DNA of 64,000 nucleotides from Oscarella lobularis (lineage: Eukaryota > Porifera > Homoscleromorpha > Homosclerophorida > Oscarellidae): positions 5,197,733 to 5,261,732 of the forward strand of contig NC_089175.1 of NCBI RefSeq assembly GCF_947507565.1, given 5' to 3'. The notes beneath the pieces are model-generated. The model saw nothing but the letters and a program-made list of their open reading frames with translations, made no database searches and was not told the origin of the DNA. Below are positions 9,891 to 21,319 of the stretch, piece by piece. How positions within the stretch are numbered: position 1 is the stretch's first letter; each line of letters starts with the position of its first letter. The translations under genes and the position numbers were made by a program.

Positions 9891-12650
9891 GAACGGTCGC
9901 ACTTGCTTTTGACGAACGCGCACTCAGGTCAATGTCTTGCTTGTTTTCCAAGTGCAACGTCTTAAATTCGCGGGAAGCAGTGACCAGTTTGTCACCCATA
10001 ATAAGATGACACGTTTCCTGAGCCGAATAATCCCGTTCACCAATTGATTTCATGAGCAACTTGGACACCGCTTTTCGAGAAGCATCGCGCACGTACATAC
10101 CGTCCACAATCACTGGAATGTTTGTGCAAGCGTTTTAGATTGTGGCTCACTCTTGGTTGCGTACTTTACGACGTACTCGGCAAGTCCAAAAGCACTTACG
10201 CAAACTTGCATATCAACGTTAGCTCTCCAACCCTGAAGTTGTAAAGGATTGTGAGTGTTGATTCGTAGGTCGTTTTGTTTTTGTATCGACCGTAGGCTCT
10301 ATTAGGTTATACGGACATACTTTGAACTTTGTCTCCTTCTGCAAAGCTTTTGGAAAAAAAGCGGCATACTTTCGTGCCATCGCCCAGATCTTTCAAGCAA
10401 GCTTTGCACTCTGTATGCCTTTGAACAGTGGCAATGAGCCTCTCGTAATCCGTTTCGTGATCATCCACATCGTGCCACCTCTGATGGCATGGATGATCAC
10501 TCGGATGCACCTTGGGCATTTGACCATCACCTGCATCGTCGAAAGAAGGATTAACTGTTGACATTAGACAATGTGTAAATTTGACTGTCTTCTCCTTCTG
10601 TCGCACAAATGCGTTCAACCGCTTTCCAGTTCGCTTTATCGTTAGACTTCAAATTCATTTCAGGATACTCTTTTATACGTTTCATTATCGTTTGGAAGTC
10701 GGGAGCATCTCGTATCCAACCAAGACCGTGCAAGTGAGCACTTCCTCGGTGTTGATACTCAAGTCCTCAAAACCAAGGACTGGTACCAAAAATGTTTTCA
10801 AAAATTCAAACGCTCGTCGCGTGAAAAACCAATCTGCTAACATTGCATTTGCATTCAACGTTTCGTTTCGTCTTCGATAGCTACGATACAACTCCTCGGA
10901 CGTGCTATCTTTACTGTAGTGCTGTGCAAGATCAAAGAGCTCGGGCCAGTGCAAATCAGCTGCACTAAGAGTAAAGAAGCAGCTGGGCTGACGGAGTTTT
11001 TCCTGCATAGCAAACAAATTGCGTCTTTGCATTAACCAATATTGCTTTGAGCCGTGTAAACTTTTTCCAAAGTGAAATACTTTGGATGCAAAATCGGGAG
11101 TTGCAGAAGTCTTCGACATCTCTTGCAACTCTTCGACAGTTAATTTTGCTTCTTCCGGATTCTGTTTGATAAACACACGCGAAGTTTCCAACGCTCGCCA
11201 ACGCATCAAAGTGTTCAGTGCAAGTATCTAAAGCGAGGGATGCTGAGCAAATCGCTCGTCTTTGTAGCGCATCAAATGCTTTAGATAATCTGCAAGAGTC
11301 ACCGATCGAACTCGTGGACTCCTGAAGTCACCTGCTCCAGTTGGAAAAAGCGTTGAAATGCCTGCGTCCAGTAGCCTTCGGTGGTAAACTCACTTATAGT
11401 AGTACTACCACATGTAGGCCATTTCATGAAAGCTGAGCTTTCATCTACTCGTCCGAAGGTGACGATTTTTTAGACGATTGTAGCTTATACCAAGGTTTTT
11501 CACCTATTTTGCTACTGACTTTGCGTATTTTCTCCGTTTCTGTCAGTCCCAATGACGTCGACGGCAAAACAGAGTGGGAAAATTCGATATTGTCATGGTT
11601 TTCTTCAGTTGTTTTGCACGCGTCCGCTTCAGGTACATTGGCACCAACCGGAGAAATGTCTTTAGCTACATCCTCTATCCAATCGTCGTCAATTTCAATG
11701 GTTTGAAGTTCTTTAAGTTCTCCGTCTTCAGGAAGAGCCTCTAGCTCTACCGAATCTATTTTAATGTTACTGTAGTACTTGTTGTTTCGCTTTAGAAACA
11801 CAAGTGCTGCATAAACTCGATCTCGTCGAACGCGAAATTCCATGACATTCCCGGAATTTCGCTTTCGACGTACAACTACTGTACCCAAGTTGCTCGCAGT
11901 TCGAGGCAGGCTGTTAACAACGGATTGCACGTCTTGTGGCAAATTTAGAACGTGACCGCTGTAGCCATACTGCCTTCCAGACGGCAACCTGAATACGTTC
12001 ATCATAGGAGCTATTTGCGCTATGAGCTACAGTAGATAAATCCCTAAGCAGCGGTGGAACGCTGCCAGGATTCATATTATTTTCTGAGGTAAGAAGGCCC
12101 GCTTGATCACTTCCGTGATCAGTAGAGCACTGCCAGCACATCTTGGTGTTAGCCTTCATTCGCAATGTAGGCCAAGATTCATCGCAAGATGTGCATGTTT
12201 TAAATTCTAATTTTGACATTACTTTAGTCGAGGCAATTTTGTCCAAACTCTTCAAACTCAGACGGAGCTTTTGCTTCCAAAAAGGCACGTGGTTTTCTAA
12301 TTTTGGCTTTCGCTAGCCAAATTTTTCTTTTTCGTTGCGTTTCCTTTTGCTTCAACTTCAGAGGCGCGTTTCTTTTCGCGAGAATTTTTCATACACGCCG
12401 CGTTATTGCCATTGCGACGCTCTCTTTCGTCTGCAGTTTCGCGTTGTATCGCTTCGGAATGACGCAAAGTATCACATCTGCGCCTCTTGCTTCGCTCCGA
12501 CGCGCTTTCCATAGCTCTCTTTTCCTTATGCCTCTGCCGATCGTGCTTCTTAGCATTTTCGGTTTCTTTTTTAGAGCGTTTAGAACGATATCGGTGCATC
12601 TTTTCGCGATGTAGTCGCCTTTTTCTTGACGACGGCGATTCCACCACGGT
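9891..12650 (-). pseudogene. Helitron 5' part: basic N-terminus, DUF6570-type domain and HUH Rep
   Basis: Read on the minus strand: 12647-12297 is a K/R/E-rich N-terminus. 12288-12010 carries CTSCDESWPTLR...CWQC, a small zinc ribbon. 12005-11445 is the DUF6570-like domain (YGYSGHVLNLPQDVQSVV, LEALPEDGELK). 11209-10770 is the Helitron_like_N domain (SLHGSKQYWLMQRRNLFAM, FFTLSAADLHWPELFDL). Near 10740 is the HUH motif in AHLHGLGWIRDAPDF. 10618-10307 has STVNPSF, HPCHQRWHD and TVQRHTECK. Near 10180 is the paired-tyrosine motif AEYVVKYATKSEP, and 10110-9895 reads AVSKLLMKSIGERDY...ETCHLIMGD. HUH Rep proteins nick and ligate DNA in rolling-circle transposition. Several frameshifts and stops break the gene, including one around 10760 and one at about 10130. 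Spacing fits one long Rep-helicase gene. Confidence 0.9.
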
Positions 12651-12964
12651 AGGATCTATTTACCTCTTAAGGGGCCCAGGTACTTTTTACATTGCTGCTG
12701 CCTACATCTGAAAGCTTAGATGCATCAACCGACTCAAGGTGAATCGGGCGCAAGGCGATATTGTCCCGTCGCTGACAAACGGGCGCATCAGCTCTTTTTC
12801 ACTAAAAAAAGAACTTACTTGGGAATCGCTTGAGGAGAAGACGCTCATTGTCTTTGCAATTGCAAATCCAAATGAATGAATGTACGTCTTATTGTTACGT
12901 CATTCCTTATGTACAGTATCATCCCTGACAGTAGCTACGTCATCTTCCCCGCCCCTTTTCTATA
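12651..12964. other. spacer between Helitron and Gypsy LTR
   Basis: No coding signal. It contains the Helitron 5' flank and, nearer 12965, sequence just outside a Gypsy LTR. No terminal Helitron structure was identified with confidence. Confidence 0.4.
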
Positions 12965-13067
12965 TGTAGTGACTCCCACGAGACTCCAGACTAGACTGAT
13001 TTATTATCTCTCCAACTACCAATTACCTATCCTCGCCTCCCGCTATCCCGGATTAGGCCTTACTACA
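12965..13067 (-). repeat. Gypsy LTR, 103 bp
   Basis: Read on the minus strand it starts TGTAGTAAGG and ends GTCACTACA, giving the short inverted ends TGTAGT/ACTACA expected of an LTR. It lies directly downstream of the end of a Gypsy integrase gene on the same strand. Such short LTRs match the roughly 112-bp LTR of the other Gypsy element in this window (55680-60246). Confidence 0.7.
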
Positions 13068-13074
13068 CTACTAC

Positions 13075-14107
13075 GGCGCCTACGAGCTGTGTTCATCGCT
13101 GTCTGACGTATCATCCATAACGTAGTCTTCAAAACGCACCGGAAGTCGCGGGATCCGGCGTGGTCGTTCGAGCGGTTCGTCCTCCCTTTCGAGCATTTCT
13201 GGCGTAAGTAGGGGTGGTTGCTGGAGTTGAGCGTTGCCACGAGGCTGGGCTACAGGACTTGCGATCGGTTGCGGTTGCACGTTAACAGGTGGAATTGGTG
13301 TCGGTGCTACTGGACCCTCGATTGGTGGAGGTGTGTCGATTACAGGGACGCTCGGGACCCAGGATATGACGTCCGTTGTGGCATCTCCGAAGTCCGTACG
13401 GTGTGAGGTTTCGTTGCTCTTTCGTTCGCTCCGGTTCCTGGCTGTGGTTGTGATTGATTAGCTGTCGAGGGGGATGCGAGTGTTTGTCCGTTGTTTGCGG
13501 CGTCCGTCGCTGTCGTGCTGGATGTGTCATCGTCCGTCGCATCGTTGGGTTGATAGCACGGGCGTAAGCGGTCGTGATGTACCCATCTGCGTCGCCCTCC
13601 TTTGCGTGAATGTTGAATTTGGTAAACGTCATTCTCTCCCTGCTTTCGCAGGATTTTAAATGGGCCGTCCCACACCGAAAGTAACTTGTAGGCTTTTCCC
13701 CGAAGTCGGCCTGGATCATGCAGATAGACGAGGTCGCCGGGCGAGTACAAACGTACGTGGGGTGTCACGCCCTGACGTTGACGCTCCTGGGCCGCCGACA
13801 AATTGGCATCCACTAACTCTCGCGCTCTAACGATCTCCGTGGACAACCGTCGAAGATACTCTGACGTATCCGTTGGCGGCGGGGCGCGCGACTGCACGCG
13901 GCGTCGGTTGATAGTCGAGGTTTCCTGCCGTATAGAAGCTCAAAGGAGGATGCTCCTGTCGAGGTTTGCCTTGAAACGCGGTAAGCGTGGAGCGCTGACG
14001 GTAGCCACAGATCCCAGTCAAGAGGGCGATCCCCGCAGTACTTCCTGAGGATGTCGAGGAGGGAGCGGTTAAACCTTTCGACCAGGCCATCGCCTTGTGG
14101 ATGGTTG
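13075..14107 (-). pseudogene. Gypsy integrase C-terminal part and tail, 5' truncated
   Basis: The minus strand from 14107 begins inside the integrase core: PQGDGLVERFNRSLLDIL contains the catalytic Glu, then LWLPSALHAYRVSRQ and GASSFELLYGRKPRL. After a frame change near 13880, the chromo-like C-terminal part follows (LYSPGDLVYLHDPGR, WDGPFKILRKQG, RRRWVHHDRLRP). The Q/P-rich tail ends RRIPRLPVRFEDYV. The LTR follows directly. Everything upstream (gag, protease, RT, RNase H, first half of the integrase) is missing: the frame ends where a MITE begins at 14108. Confidence 0.9.
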
Positions 14108-14640
14108 TCACGCTCTGACGTCACAATCAAAAGTATCCACTCATGTGGGTGGGCACGGTGAACACCGGGCCATCATTTTCTAGTCTTAGGTCCGAAAGTG
14201 TCTGTCTGTCTGTCTGTATGTATGTACGTCTGTTCGTCACGCTCGGTATTGTGACGTCACTTAGGAAAACACTTACTTTTTAAAGCGCATGAGCAACATG
14301 GTGTCTGAAACGGTGATCCGAAAAAGGCGATTTACGGCGCAAGCAAGACATTTTTTCTTTCAAAGACAGAAAACATGAATAGGAAACCTTATTTCAAACT
14401 TCTCGGTGCCATTTTTTTATATTCACGCCTAGAAGTCCAGTTTTTGATTGTCACGCTCTGACGTCACAATTATAAGCGTACCTCCGCGTATATAACTGTG
14501 ACGAGTAACTGCGAGACAAAAAGCACACGGAACATCAATGGACCGATCGCTATCCTCGATCACGATCGCTCTTTGAAAAGAGCGAGCAAAGAGTGGGATC
14601 AATCGAACATCAGCTCACTCGATCGCCGCCTCACTGTAGC
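14108..14640 (+). mobile_element. MITE-like repeats ending the Gypsy copy
   Basis: Two starts of the same non-coding repeat lie here, TTGTCACGCTCTGACGTCAC at about 14108 and again at about 14452. The first is followed by a (TGTC)n/(TGTA)n run at 14200-14225 and a further GTGACGTCA. The second is followed by the GATC-rich interior shared with 3480-3725. The first begins exactly where the Gypsy integrase frame ends. No Gypsy sequence resumes beyond the second copy, so this is not a clean insertion. Confidence 0.5.
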
Positions 14641-14872
14641 TGTTTAGAAACACTGTGCCTTGCTTGCAGCTATGCATACAGTGAAACCTACTATTGGGTT
14701 ACCTGACTTAAATGGTCACCTACTTTATCCGGCCATTTTTGCTTGGTCCCGGCTAAACGCAACATTGAGTACAGCCATTTTTTTCTGGATAATACGGCCA
14801 CCTGTTCATTACATATAGCGGCCACCAAATTTGAACCAAACCCTTGCCTGAAGTCCTCTTTATTACGGCCAT

Positions 14873-15232
14873 CTAGTCATCTCTACCAATCAAACTAGGA
14901 AATTTCTCTACAAAATCCTTTCTTCCGATGAATTTGTAGAGGCATGGCACTTCGAGTCCAAGTCCACGTCCACGGTTTACCCTTTGACTGACGATTTTAC
15001 ACTCAATTGAGTTCCTTTCGTACTGTAGAACGTAATAGGCAGTTTGCCTAATTTGTCGAGGAAGGTGTTCAACCACGATCCCATCTTTCTTCACTGCCAC
15101 TGCATCTCAATCGTACACATTGCCTGGCTCTATGTGTACCTGCAGAATTTCTCCTAAATCCGGTGTCCATTCAGCTAAATAAGCATGATGACCTCGAACA
15201 AACGAACGCAACTGAAAGACACGTGGCTGTTC
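14873..15232 (-). pseudogene. HIRAN-like protein, one in-frame stop
   Basis: The minus strand reads FVRGHHAYLAEWTPDLGEIL, then HIEPGNVYD and a stop at about 15107. It continues in the same frame with AVAVKKDGIVVEHLPRQI and GLEVPCLYKFIGRKDFVEKF. The G-x-Y start, the D-x-A-V-A-V centre and the H-L-P-R turn are the features of HIRAN-type folds, which in helicases bind DNA ends. Multicopy stand-alone versions occur in cnidarian and sponge genomes. It is transcribed away from the pogo DNA-binding gene, about 40 bp separating the two starts. The single stop is the only lesion I see. Confidence 0.7.
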
Positions 15233-15272
15233 CTTCATTACAGGTAAGCGCGCTAACGCTCGATCCGAAATG

Positions 15273-15485
15273 TCGAAAGGAAAGCGACAAGAGCTTACCC
15301 TCAAGCAACGAGTAGAAGTCATCGAGTACGCCCAAAGGAACCCAGAAACTGGCTCCCGGAAGATCGCGGAGGTATTCAAGTGAGGGCGTACGCAAATACA
15401 GTCAATTCTCAAGGAAAGGAAACCAAGTGATTTTGAAGCCAACGCTCGCCTCGATCGAAAACGACGCCGCGAAGGTAGCATGAAC
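15273..15485 (+). pseudogene. pogo/Tigger CENPB-type helix-turn-helix, fragment
   Basis: From an ATG at 15273 the frame reads KRQELTLKQRVEVIEYAQRN, then SRKIAEVFK, a TGA at about 15381, then GRTQIQSILKERK and LDRKRRREGSMN. This is the first helix-turn-helix of pogo-family transposases, which binds the element's ends. The stop replaces a residue usually occupied by Cys or a small polar residue before GRTQ. The second HTH and DDE domain do not follow; the sequence turns into a (TTCC)-rich stretch. Confidence 0.8.
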
Positions 15486-15523
15486 GATGTTAATGAATCA
15501 GCTTTCTTTTCCTCTTCCTTCTT

Positions 15524-15944
15524 CTATTCCTCCTCCTTCTTTTTTTCCTCCTCCTCCTCCTTATTTTCCTTCTTCGGTGGCTCCATTTGCTTGCGCCGGC
15601 CACCGCCCCGAATGACGTTGAGGGCGGCGGCCAGCATTTCTTCACCTCCGCCGCTCGGGCGGAGGAACCGCCATGGTGCGATCACTACTTCGAGTGATCC
15701 ACCAAGGCCGCTGGATCGCATAACGAAGTCACTAAAGAAGAAATAAAGTATTAAATTAATTCTTTCGCGAGTGATCGCGAAGTCTTACTTCTCGGGGCGA
15801 CGACGCCGACCGCGACCGCTTCCGCGGCGATTGCGACCACGTCGACCTTGGCCACGGCCAGGGCCGCAACCGCGGTCGACGTTGTCTTTGCCGCTACCGC
15901 GGGCACGACCGGCGCCGTCCGTTCCTTTTTCAGCTGCCGACATT
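15524..15944 (-). CDS. small two-exon gene: RG-rich head, acidic-basic tail
   Basis: Starting at an ATG on the minus strand (15944), exon 1 encodes about 51 residues rich in Arg-Gly (GRGQGRRGRNRRGSGRGRR). A GTAAGA donor near 15788 and a TTCTTCTTTAG acceptor near 15733 remove about 56 nt. Splicing joins the frame to FVMRSSGLGGSLEVVIAPW and on to a K/E-rich tail, with a stop at 15524. The product would be roughly 117 residues. RG-rich regions often bind RNA; I do not recognise the protein. The clean splice and lack of frameshifts set it apart from its neighbours. It could be a host gene or chance. Confidence 0.4.
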
Positions 15945-16079
15945 GTTTCGCGCTTTCTGAAAATAGATATCTATGTGTGACGTAATAATGAAAAGTGTAA
16001 GCACGTGTTTTATTTATTTATTTAAAACGGTAACAGCGGTGGGAGGCTCCTCACGATGGCTATCCAGGCAATCATTATC

Positions 16080-16569
16080 TAGTTACGTTTTCAAAATGAC
16101 GAGGAAGGGGCTCCCCAATTTAAACATAAAGTTTCAATTAAATCCAACTCATAGTTTAGGAGGTAGACTGGGATATTCTCAACTAGAAGTTGTCAGGAAT
16201 TTGGTTTACTTGACATAACATAGGTCCATGTAGCGCCGATTTTCTCCTTGACAGCTACTGATACAAACCTAATTACTTTTTCAAAATGAGGCGGAGGGGC
16301 ACCCCAAACAATGTTTTAATTAAATCCAACTAGTCGTTCAGGAGGTTGAAAGGGATATTCTCAACTTCAACTTGTCAGGAATTCTCTTTCTTGTAAATCA
16401 CATGGGTCCTTTAAGTGCCGATTTTCTTCTAGGCATTTCCTGATACAAACTCAACTACCTTTTCAAAATGAGAGGGAGTGGCGCCCCAAACTTAACATTA
16501 AGTTCCAATTAAATCCAAAGAGTCGTTTGGGAGGAAGACAGGAAAATTCTCAACTCCAACTTGTCAGGA
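16080..16569 (+). repeat. satellite (~190-bp unit), + orientation
   Basis: About two and a half units of the satellite that fills 36895-40497. Each has ACGTTTTCAAAATGA, GTTTCAATTAAATCCAA, GATATTCTCAACT and CTTGTCAGGA. The block stops at GTCAGGA (16569), and the next bases, TACAACTCG, are Gypsy gag coding sequence in frame. Confidence 0.9.
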
Positions 16570-17645
16570 TACAACTCGAAATTCCGTGACTTGCTGTCAA
16601 AGCTACAAAACGTTCAACCGGATCCCTATCCGCGACGAGCTTTGGTCCTCTACTTCGTCGACGGACTCCGCACTGAATTTCAAACGGAAGTAGAACGCGA
16701 TGCGCCGATTACACGGACGGCAACCTATCGAAGTGCCGAAAAAGCAAAAAGGGTTTGGAGGAGACAGATGTTTCCCAGACTTTCGGCAGGTGTCTATGCT
16801 GTCACCTCTGAAAAGCCCACTGAAGACACCGGTGAACCACCCGCAAAGAAGCCAGCTAGGGACGATGACCCCTTGGTAAAAGAACTGAAAGATCTAGTTG
16901 GCCGAAACGCAGAGATGATCGCAATAACCAGAAGACAATAGAACTAGTCTTGGAACAACAGAAAAATCAGACCCAAGCGGCCGAGAAACCGATGGCTCAA
17001 ACCGGCTTTGGCAAAGGAAAGACTAACTTTTTGGAGGAAGCTGTTACTATTGCAAGAAGCAAGGACATCGCATGTCCGCATGTTTCAAGAGAAAAGCGGA
17101 CATGAGACGGAATTCCACAAGTGGGCAACCGCAAGAATTTACACGATCAAAGCCACAAGAGCACGGACCTTCGACCGGAAGGACTATAAACGTGGTCCGA
17201 GGTCCGTGTGGCACGGCAGAAAGAGAAAACGGGTTGCATTTCTGCGAATTGACGATCGAGGGAATTGAAGCCCTCACTTGTATCCTTGAGGGATCGGTTG
17301 CATCTATCATATCTGATCTCTTCGCTGGACGAGCGGGAAAACTCTCTCGCAAACCAAAGAAATCTGACTGCAGCTAACGGAGGCAATCTTCCTGTATTGG
17401 GAAGCCTTTCGTTGAAGCTAGCACTCGGGGACTTTGACTTTTCAATACACCTTTGAAGTCGTCAAGGACTTCCAACCGACGGTGCTGCTGGGTGACGATT
17501 TCTTACGCCATTTCAAAGTCGTGCTTGACTACAAACATGGCAGTGTGGTGCTTACGCTGGCACCAGGAAAGAAAGTGCGACTACGCTTATGCTATTCCTC
17601 GATGACGAAGGATTAGTAAGAGCAGACGCAGGACTATTGAGGATT
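16570..17645 (+). pseudogene. Gypsy gag 3' half and protease
   Basis: The frame opens directly at the satellite edge with YNSKFRDLLSKLQNV and continues LVLYFVDGLRTEFQTEVE, the end of a retrotransposon capsid domain. After frame changes, a retropepsin-like stretch follows: FCELTIEGIEALTCIL, then a damaged active site (LEGS where LDTGS is expected), SVASIISDLF, and VLLGDDFLRHFKVVLDYKHG. The catalytic Asp-Thr-Gly is lost. The RT is absent, because Tc1/mariner sequence begins near 17650. The missing 5' half of a matching gag lies at 23197-23689 on the minus strand, also ending at a satellite edge. Confidence 0.8.
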
Positions 17646-17727
17646 GAAGATGTCCTTTGCTAACCGAAAGGAAAGCCAGGCTCTCTTGGGCAGTAGAAAG
17701 GCGCCATTGGACCGAGGCCCAATGGTC

Positions 17728-18130
17728 TGTCATGAAAAAAGTGGTCCCCCCGAAAAAGTGGTCCGGGGCCACTTTATAGCATGAAAAGTGGCCCCGGACC
17801 ACTTTTTATGGCAGAAAAGTGGTCCGGGGCCACTTTTTCTAACATAAAAAGTGGTCCGGGGGCCGAAAAAGAGGTCCTACCTCAATTACGACCAGCTTCT
17901 TGAGCCATAGTCATTATACCTCATTGCGACGAGTTCTTCAGCACCAATGTCATTCTTGAAAGCATCTAAGACACCATGCACGCAATAATTAGGTCCCGGA
18001 CCACTTTTTATGGTACAGTGTAGAAAAAGTAGTCCTCCGGACCCATTTTTATGCTATAAAAAGTAGTCCCCCGGCCAATTTTTATGCTATAAAAAGTAGT
18101 CCCCAGCGCCAATTTTTATGCTAGACAAAG
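17728..18130. repeat. Ginger left subterminal array
   Basis: Copies of AAAAGTGGTCCGGGG and its complement CCCCGGACCACTTTT alternate in 17735-17870. Degenerate copies (AAAAAGTAGTCCCC...) continue at 18000-18130. They form strong local hairpins and are candidate transposase-binding sites. Confidence 0.8.
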
Positions 18131-18284
18131 TAGTCTTGGACGCCTTTCCATTTCTTTTTTAATCATGGCACATCTAGATTAAATGTAACTGATACCATTA
18201 CGTAAAGCCAACTAAACGTCCCATTAGCATCATTATCAATCGCGAGATTCCGTCTCGTTCAACACAAAACTAGTTATTTAGCGC

Positions 18285-21084
18285 AATTTTCGCAAAACCA
18301 CGGCAAGCGCTTCGACCTTTTTAGGCTTACTCCCACGCAATCCATGTGGTACCACTGTTGGCACGTTTGGCACAGAGTCATTGGCTTGCCCGTGTCGGTT
18401 CGGTGGCAGGTGCAGTACAGTTCGTACGTTGTCACGCGCAGACACTTCTTCCTTCTTTGCGTGTCTTTGACCACAGGAAACGGCATGGGACATAAATTTG
18501 TAAAGCACGATGCTATATGACTTCTCAACGATAATTGATCGTACGTGCAGGACGTCGGGTCGTCTCCGTGGCAGATAGACGTCGCAAAGGCCAATGAGAA
18601 AGACCGCAGTCATTCGCTCCTCTTTGCCTCTGGACATTCATTATTTCCACCTGCAACTTATTGCCACTGCAATTTAGCATTGCGGCGATGTGGTTGACGT
18701 CGGCGTTGCTAGGGTTTCCATGAAGGCCGTCGTACCAGCGTACGACTCCTTCCGAGCAATCCACATTCGAAACCGTGACCCAGTGGCATTCTCCAACGTG
18801 CAAGACTTGAACAAATGCAGACGAAGACGGCACGCAGTGATATCCGCTTCTCACTCGCTGTCGAAGGACGTCCTGCAGACCTTCCATGTGAGGAAAGGTC
18901 TGTTGAAGCAAGTTCTGAAACGCCGTCATCGTCTTGTCGTTGAGCCACTGTCTTCCTGTGGGTCTTTTCTCGTCGTCATTTAGCTTCAGTCCAAGAATAG
19001 CTCGCTCGGTGGCGTTCTCATCCGGTGATGGCGGAGATCCGTCAGTGGGCAGGACGATTGGATTGGCTACGGAGTCTCCAGGTTTCCCCTTTTCCTGTCT
19101 GGGTGAGCTCGACACATCTTGAAAACAAAAAGGTCAGAAACGTAAATGTAACACTAATTGGTGGTACACTACCGTCAGATTTGTCGTCACTTTCTGAAGA
19201 CGATAATATAATGCGCGACTTTACCTTCTAAAAGGAGCTAATGTTACGCGCAAGAAGTCAGCAATAGGATGCTTCTGTATACCCGTCTTTTTGCAACGCC
19301 GTGATTTTTTTCGCTGTCGCTGTCTTCGCTGTCGCTGTCTTCGCTGTCGCTGTCTTCGCTGTCGCTGTCTTTGCTGTCGCTGTCGTCAGCGGAAGGAACG
19401 TTCTTGAATAAAACAACTCTTGCAAAATGAAATATGAACTGCATATAGTGCATACCTCTTGTGTCCTTCTCACGTAGTATTTCATGAATGCTCCTTTCAC
19501 CTTTCTTTCCCGTCCGCTGTCACCTTCTACTACGTAGGTATTTTTGCCTACGCACCTCTGCACGACGTACGGCCCCAGAAATTTGTTTTGAAGTTTTCCG
19601 CCTCGTCGCTTTCTCCTCAGCACGTCCTTTACGAGCACCTCATCACCGACCGCAAAACCCGTAGGATTGACAAAGCGACGATCGAATGCTTCTTTCTGTT
19701 TCTGCTGCGCCGTCTCAATGTTTGCTTTGGCCTGCTCCCTGTCAACGCGACGCTTTTCCGCGATGACAGACGTGCACTCTTCGTCGTCGCGATCGTCAAA
19801 TGCCTACATTTAACAATAACTTAATAAACGAAGATCGCGCGTATTTTTGAAACACATTACTTGAGAAATGTCCAACAGGGATTCAAACTCCATCTGAAGG
19901 TCAGCAGGTGTTTTTGCAGGGCGGCCGTACATCAATTCGAACGGTGTGGTGAGGGTCGAGGCATGTTTTGCCGTGTTGTAAGCATACACCGCCATTGGTA
20001 CGCAGTTGTCCCACATATCCTTTTCGCCGTCGAGCATTTTCAAAATAGTGTTCTGCAGTGTCTGGTTGTATCGTTCCACCAACCCATTTCCCTGTTTGCA
20101 CAACGCGCATTATTGACATTGCAATCCCGCATTTCAGGTACTAACCTGAGGATGATACGGACTGGTAAAAATTCGTTCGATCTGGAGTGCTTCTGTCAAC
20201 TCCTTCATGAGAGAATTCCGAAACTCTGTGCCGTTGTCCGACACGAGAACGTGTGGTATGCCGAAGATCAAGAATATCTACATGCAGTCATAGGATGTGT
20301 ACGTATGTATCTATGTATCTATATCCATATAATATATTTATATAGCGCTTACCTTGTAAAGACACTTCGCGACCGTGTCCGCTTTTTTGTCTTTCACGGG
20401 TCGCGCTTGAGCAAATTTCGTGAAGTAATCGACGACTGTTAGGATGTACTTATTTCCCATTTTAGATGTTTCAGGAACTGTGACGAAGTCGATACCAACT
20501 TTATGCCACGGGAACTTTACGGAAACTGGATGTAGAGCAGGTTTTTCGATCTCTTGCTTCCGGTTGACCCTTTGGCACTTGTCACACGAGCGGACCTAAG
20601 ACAGGGTGGTATATAACAAGGTATAAAAAATGTAATGTCAAAAACCTACATAACTTTTGACGTCAGCAACAACGCCTTCCCAAGAGAAGCTCTCAGTAAT
20701 TTTGCACAGCGTTTTTTCAATCCCAAAGTGGCCAGCCATAGGATGGCTGTGACACGCCTCCAAAATTTTCTTCCGCTCGTCTTTTTCGAATATATAGCGC
20801 AATTCGACGTACTTAATGAATTAAACAACGTGACTAATCTTCAATAAATACATTTCAGTATCTCCTCTTACTCCAGACTTCTTTTTCTTATTGACGTACA
20901 ACACCCCGTCCCTTACAATGAATTTCGACGCTTTTCGTCGAATCGACCGTTTGACGCCGTAAGAGCAGCCAGCAGGATATTCTTTCCGGTGCAAATAGTT
21001 ATAGGCAGAGCAAACAAAGTCGATTTTGTCGTGCTGGGACTCATCGGAAGAGGACTCGGAAGAGGAAATGTCTAAATACGACAA
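18285..21084 (-). CDS. Ginger transposase: integrase, acidic repeats, Ulp1 protease, PHD finger
   Basis: At least eight small exons with introns of about 50-70 nt can be followed. 21084-20850: KASKFIVRDGVLYV. 20820-20645: HHCC zinc region with ACHSHPMAGHFGIEKTL. 20590-20350: SCDKCQRVN and TVVDYFTKF (first Asp). 20278-20148: HVLVSDNGTEFRN (second Asp). 20097-19862: GNGLVERYNQT (Glu). 19807-19460: SH3-like FVNPTGFAVGDEVLVKD. About 19410-19300: an acidic DSDSE repeat. 19108-18640: Ulp1 with the expected His (GECHWVTVS), Asp (RWYDGLHG) and Cys (RGANDCGL). 18590-18285: a PHD finger (LYCTCHRTD...CQTCQQWYHMDC...FCENC). One base is lost or gained just after DCGL near 18605, which is the only clear lesion. 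The exact start codon is unresolved. It would cut and join element ends; the protease and PHD roles are unknown. Confidence 0.85.
19310..19390 (-). repeat. 15-bp coding minisatellite in the Ginger gene
   Basis: The + strand repeats TCTTCGCTGTCGCTG about five times. On the coding strand each unit encodes DSDSE, giving an acidic linker between the integrase part and the Ulp1 domain. Confidence 0.85.
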
Positions 21085-21319
21085 AAAGGGGCCAATTACG
21101 TTGCTTCATGGCTCATTTCCATCGGATCGACTCGTGCTCATTTGCATAAATAAGCGTGGGAAGGAAACCTTGCATCGAAGATGTTGTGTCGGACACGTAC
21201 GCGTTGTTTTCTTGTTGTTGGAGCGGATGCGCATGAGCAGTGCATTGGTACATTCGTCGATCTATTAGTGACGATCGACATCGCAAGAAAGACGTCGGTG
21301 GGTAAATGTATTATTATTG

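Larger units (their letters stand above)
14682..15485. mobile_element. pogo/Tigger element, 5' portion
   Basis: The left end TACAGTGAAACCTACTATTG at about 14680 resembles Tigger/pogo termini (CAGTGAAACCTC..., TA target). The sequence that follows is rich in TACGGCCACCT-like repeats, also common there. Inside are a CENPB-type DNA-binding region (+ strand) and a divergent HIRAN-like gene (minus strand). The catalytic DDE part and right end are absent: sequence resembling pogo stops near 15485. Confidence 0.6.
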
